From the NCBI GenBank assembly GCA_023437365.1, contig JAEZGK010000095.1, positions 1 through 15,046 on the forward strand: a stretch of DNA of 15,046 bases. The letters run 5' to 3'. This DNA is from Bacillota bacterium (GTDB lineage: Bacteria > Bacillota > Clostridia > Lachnospirales > Lachnospiraceae). The translations under genes were made by a program, and so were the position numbers. Under the pieces are notes generated by a model. The model was given only the letters and a program-made list of their open reading frames with translations. It searched no databases and was not told where the DNA came from. Positions 13,815-15,046 of the stretch are shown here, one piece after another; positions within the stretch are counted from its first letter, which is position 1; each line of letters starts with the position of its first letter.

Positions 13815-14104
13815 GATAGCTGAATTATTTTTACTTATTAATTCTCATTATTTATCTATTCAAAAATAGTAATAAGTCCAGTAGTTATGAAAGTGACAAA
13901 AGCACTTCCGATGCTTTCTTGGTATATTGCCCTTACTATGCAAGCTTGCTTATAAAGCTAAGTCATATATCCAAAAAATGCAAACAGCATCTTTTGACGT
14001 TCTTCCATTGCTTAGAATTATAAAGATTTTTGTTACATTGGAAGCCACTTCTGCTCTTGTTTCCTTTCTGCCGTAAGAATGCTGACTAAAATAATAAAAA
14101 AATG
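13815..14104. other. Divergent intergenic region, fhs to phosphatase
   Basis: AT-rich, with no supported gene. Two small palindromes are present: AAAGCA/TGCTTT (13899-13904 and 13912-13917) and the perfect GCAAGCTTGC (13940-13949). Neither has a T-run or clear regulatory meaning. Confidence 0.5.
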
Positions 14105-14134
14105 TTGCGTTATGAAAAGAAATGAGTATATACT
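14105..14134 (+). promoter_or_regulatory. Probable promoter of the HAD phosphatase gene
   Basis: TTGCGT (14105-14110), an 18-nt spacer and TATACT (14129-14134); TATATA at 14127 gives a 16-nt alternative. The leader is about 55 nt, ending in AAGGAAG before the ATG. Confidence 0.45.
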
Positions 14135-14194
14135 ATTAATAATTTCAAACACATAATTTCATTATCTAGTACATAGGCAGAAAGGAAGTAACAA

Positions 14195-14839
14195 ATGAAA
14201 TATAATACCGTGATTTTTGATTTAGACGGAACCTTACTTAATACCTTGGATGATTTAAAAGACAGCTTAAATGACGTGCTGTCCCGGCATGCTTATGCTC
14301 ATAAAAGCATCGAGGAAGTTAAGCGTTACGTGGGTAACGGTGTCAGAAATCTGGTTCGCCTCTCTATTCCGGAGGAATGTTCTGAGGAAGAAGTTACTCA
14401 GATCATGGAGGAATTTAAGGATAATTATAAGCATAATATGCAGAACAAGACCAGACCCTATAACGGTATTATGGAGCTTCTTCTCGATCTTTACCGTTTT
14501 AATTATAAAATTGCCATTGTCTCTAATAAATACGATACTGCTGTCAAGGAATTGTCCAGAACCTACTTTGGTAATCTGATACCGGTTGCCATCGGTGAGA
14601 CCGCTGATGTGAAACGGAAACCGGCTCCGGATAGTATCTATAAAGCCGTGGAGGAGCTCGGCTCAGAGCTCAGCCGCACCATCCTTGTCGGTGATTCCGA
14701 GACAGATGCCAGAACCGCCAGAAATGCCGGAATTCCCTTTATCGGTGTAACCTGGGGCTTCCGCTGCAGAGAAGTTCTCCGGGAAGAAGGAGCTGCTTAT
14801 CTGATCGATACCCCGAAGGAGCTATTGACCCTTCTGTAA
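14195..14839 (+). CDS. gph: HAD-superfamily phosphatase, phosphoglycolate phosphatase-like
   Basis: A cytoplasmic Mg-dependent phosphohydrolase of HAD subfamily IA. The 214 aa contain all four motifs: DLDGT at 9-13 (nucleophile Asp9, acid/base Asp11), VSNK at 109-112 (Ser110), KPAPD at 142-146 (Lys142), and VGDSETD at 165-171 (Asp167, Asp171). A helical cap (about residues 17-85) lies between motifs I and II, as in Gph and PpaX enzymes. Phosphoglycolate is the usual annotation, but pyrophosphatase (PpaX) or another small phosphate ester is equally possible, so the symbol is tentative. Its stop codon forms part of the first unit of the octanucleotide array, and no terminator is seen inside the window. 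Confidence 0.85.
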   Translation: MKYNTVIFDLDGTLLNTLDDLKDSLNDVLSRHAYAHKSIEEVKRYVGNGVRNLVRLSIPEECSEEEVTQIMEEFKDNYKHNMQNKTRPYNGIMELLLDLYRFNYKIAIVSNKYDTAVKELSRTYFGNLIPVAIGETADVKRKPAPDSIYKAVEELGSELSRTILVGDSETDARTARNAGIPFIGVTWGFRCREVLREEGAAYLIDTPKELLTLL

Positions 14840-15046
14840 GCTTGATAGCTTTATAGCTTGATATCATTATAGCTTGATAGCTTGATAGCTTTATAGCTTT
14901 ATAGCTTTATAGCTTGATAGCCTTTATAGCTTTATAGCTTTATAGCTTTATAGCTTTATAGCTTTATAGCTTTATAGCTTTATAGCTTTATAGCTTTATA
15001 GCTTTATAGCTTTATAGCTTTATAGCTTAATAGCTTTATAGCTTTA
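14837..15046 (+). repeat. Octanucleotide tandem array, about 26 units, open at window end
   Basis: Units of TAGCTTTA, with TAGCTTGA variants concentrated in the gene-proximal part (14837-14917). There is one degenerate unit TATCATTA (14862-14869), two 9-bp units (14837 and 14918), and then 15 units in a row from 14927 to the last base, one of them TAGCTTAA. The first unit, TAAGCTTGA, includes the TAA stop codon of the upstream gene. The distal part is nearly pure, so it is the younger end. An 8-bp period gives stops in all frames. The true length is unknown because the window ends inside it. Confidence 0.97.

Overview
The window looks like chromosomal DNA of a low-to-moderate GC Firmicute, most likely a clostridium of the Lachnospiraceae type. 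This rests on the strong AGGAGG-type ribosome binding sites, the sigma-A promoters, the clostridial gene content (birA with bioY, a pyrBI pair, formate-tetrahydrofolate ligase, a large SWIM/SNF2 helicase) and the AT-rich intergenic regions. The assignment is an inference from family content; no rRNA or tRNA is present.

Layout. Positions 1-400 hold the tail of a possible upstream gene inside a long hairpin, then a frameshifted coding relic next to a sequence that looks like an insertion-sequence end. birA (401-1378) and bioY (1484-2053) form a biotin ligase/repressor plus biotin importer pair, closed by a hairpin at 2078-2158. A 12-bp minisatellite (2201-2440) lies between bioY and a convergent SNF2-family helicase (2489-5701, minus). 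Upstream of the helicase, 5826-6274 on the minus strand has a consensus promoter, a motif present three times and an intrinsic terminator, but no convincing gene. pyrB and pyrI (6515-7857) overlap by one base and encode the two chains of aspartate transcarbamoylase. They are followed by eight exact-length 25-bp repeats that abut a 167-bp palindrome. Then come an orphan lipoprotein (8462-9052), a minus-strand SEDS protein of the RodA/FtsW family (9131-10324) and an Fe/Mn superoxide dismutase (10662-11243, minus). A GNAT acetyltransferase (11433-11882) is divergent from the superoxide dismutase. fhs (12067-13737, minus) and a Gph-like HAD phosphatase (14195-14839, plus) follow. An octanucleotide array starts at the phosphatase stop codon and runs off the end of the window.

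The genes are mostly housekeeping, in one- or two-gene units with their own promoters and no shared pathway beyond birA-bioY and pyrB-pyrI. The unusual content is between the genes: three tandem arrays with unrelated units (12, 25 and 8 bp), each downstream of a plus-strand gene; several long palindromes; a palindrome flanked by a 16-nt near-direct repeat that resembles an inserted element; and the promoter-to-terminator unit at 5826-6274, which could be an undescribed repeat-bearing RNA or the remains of a decayed locus.
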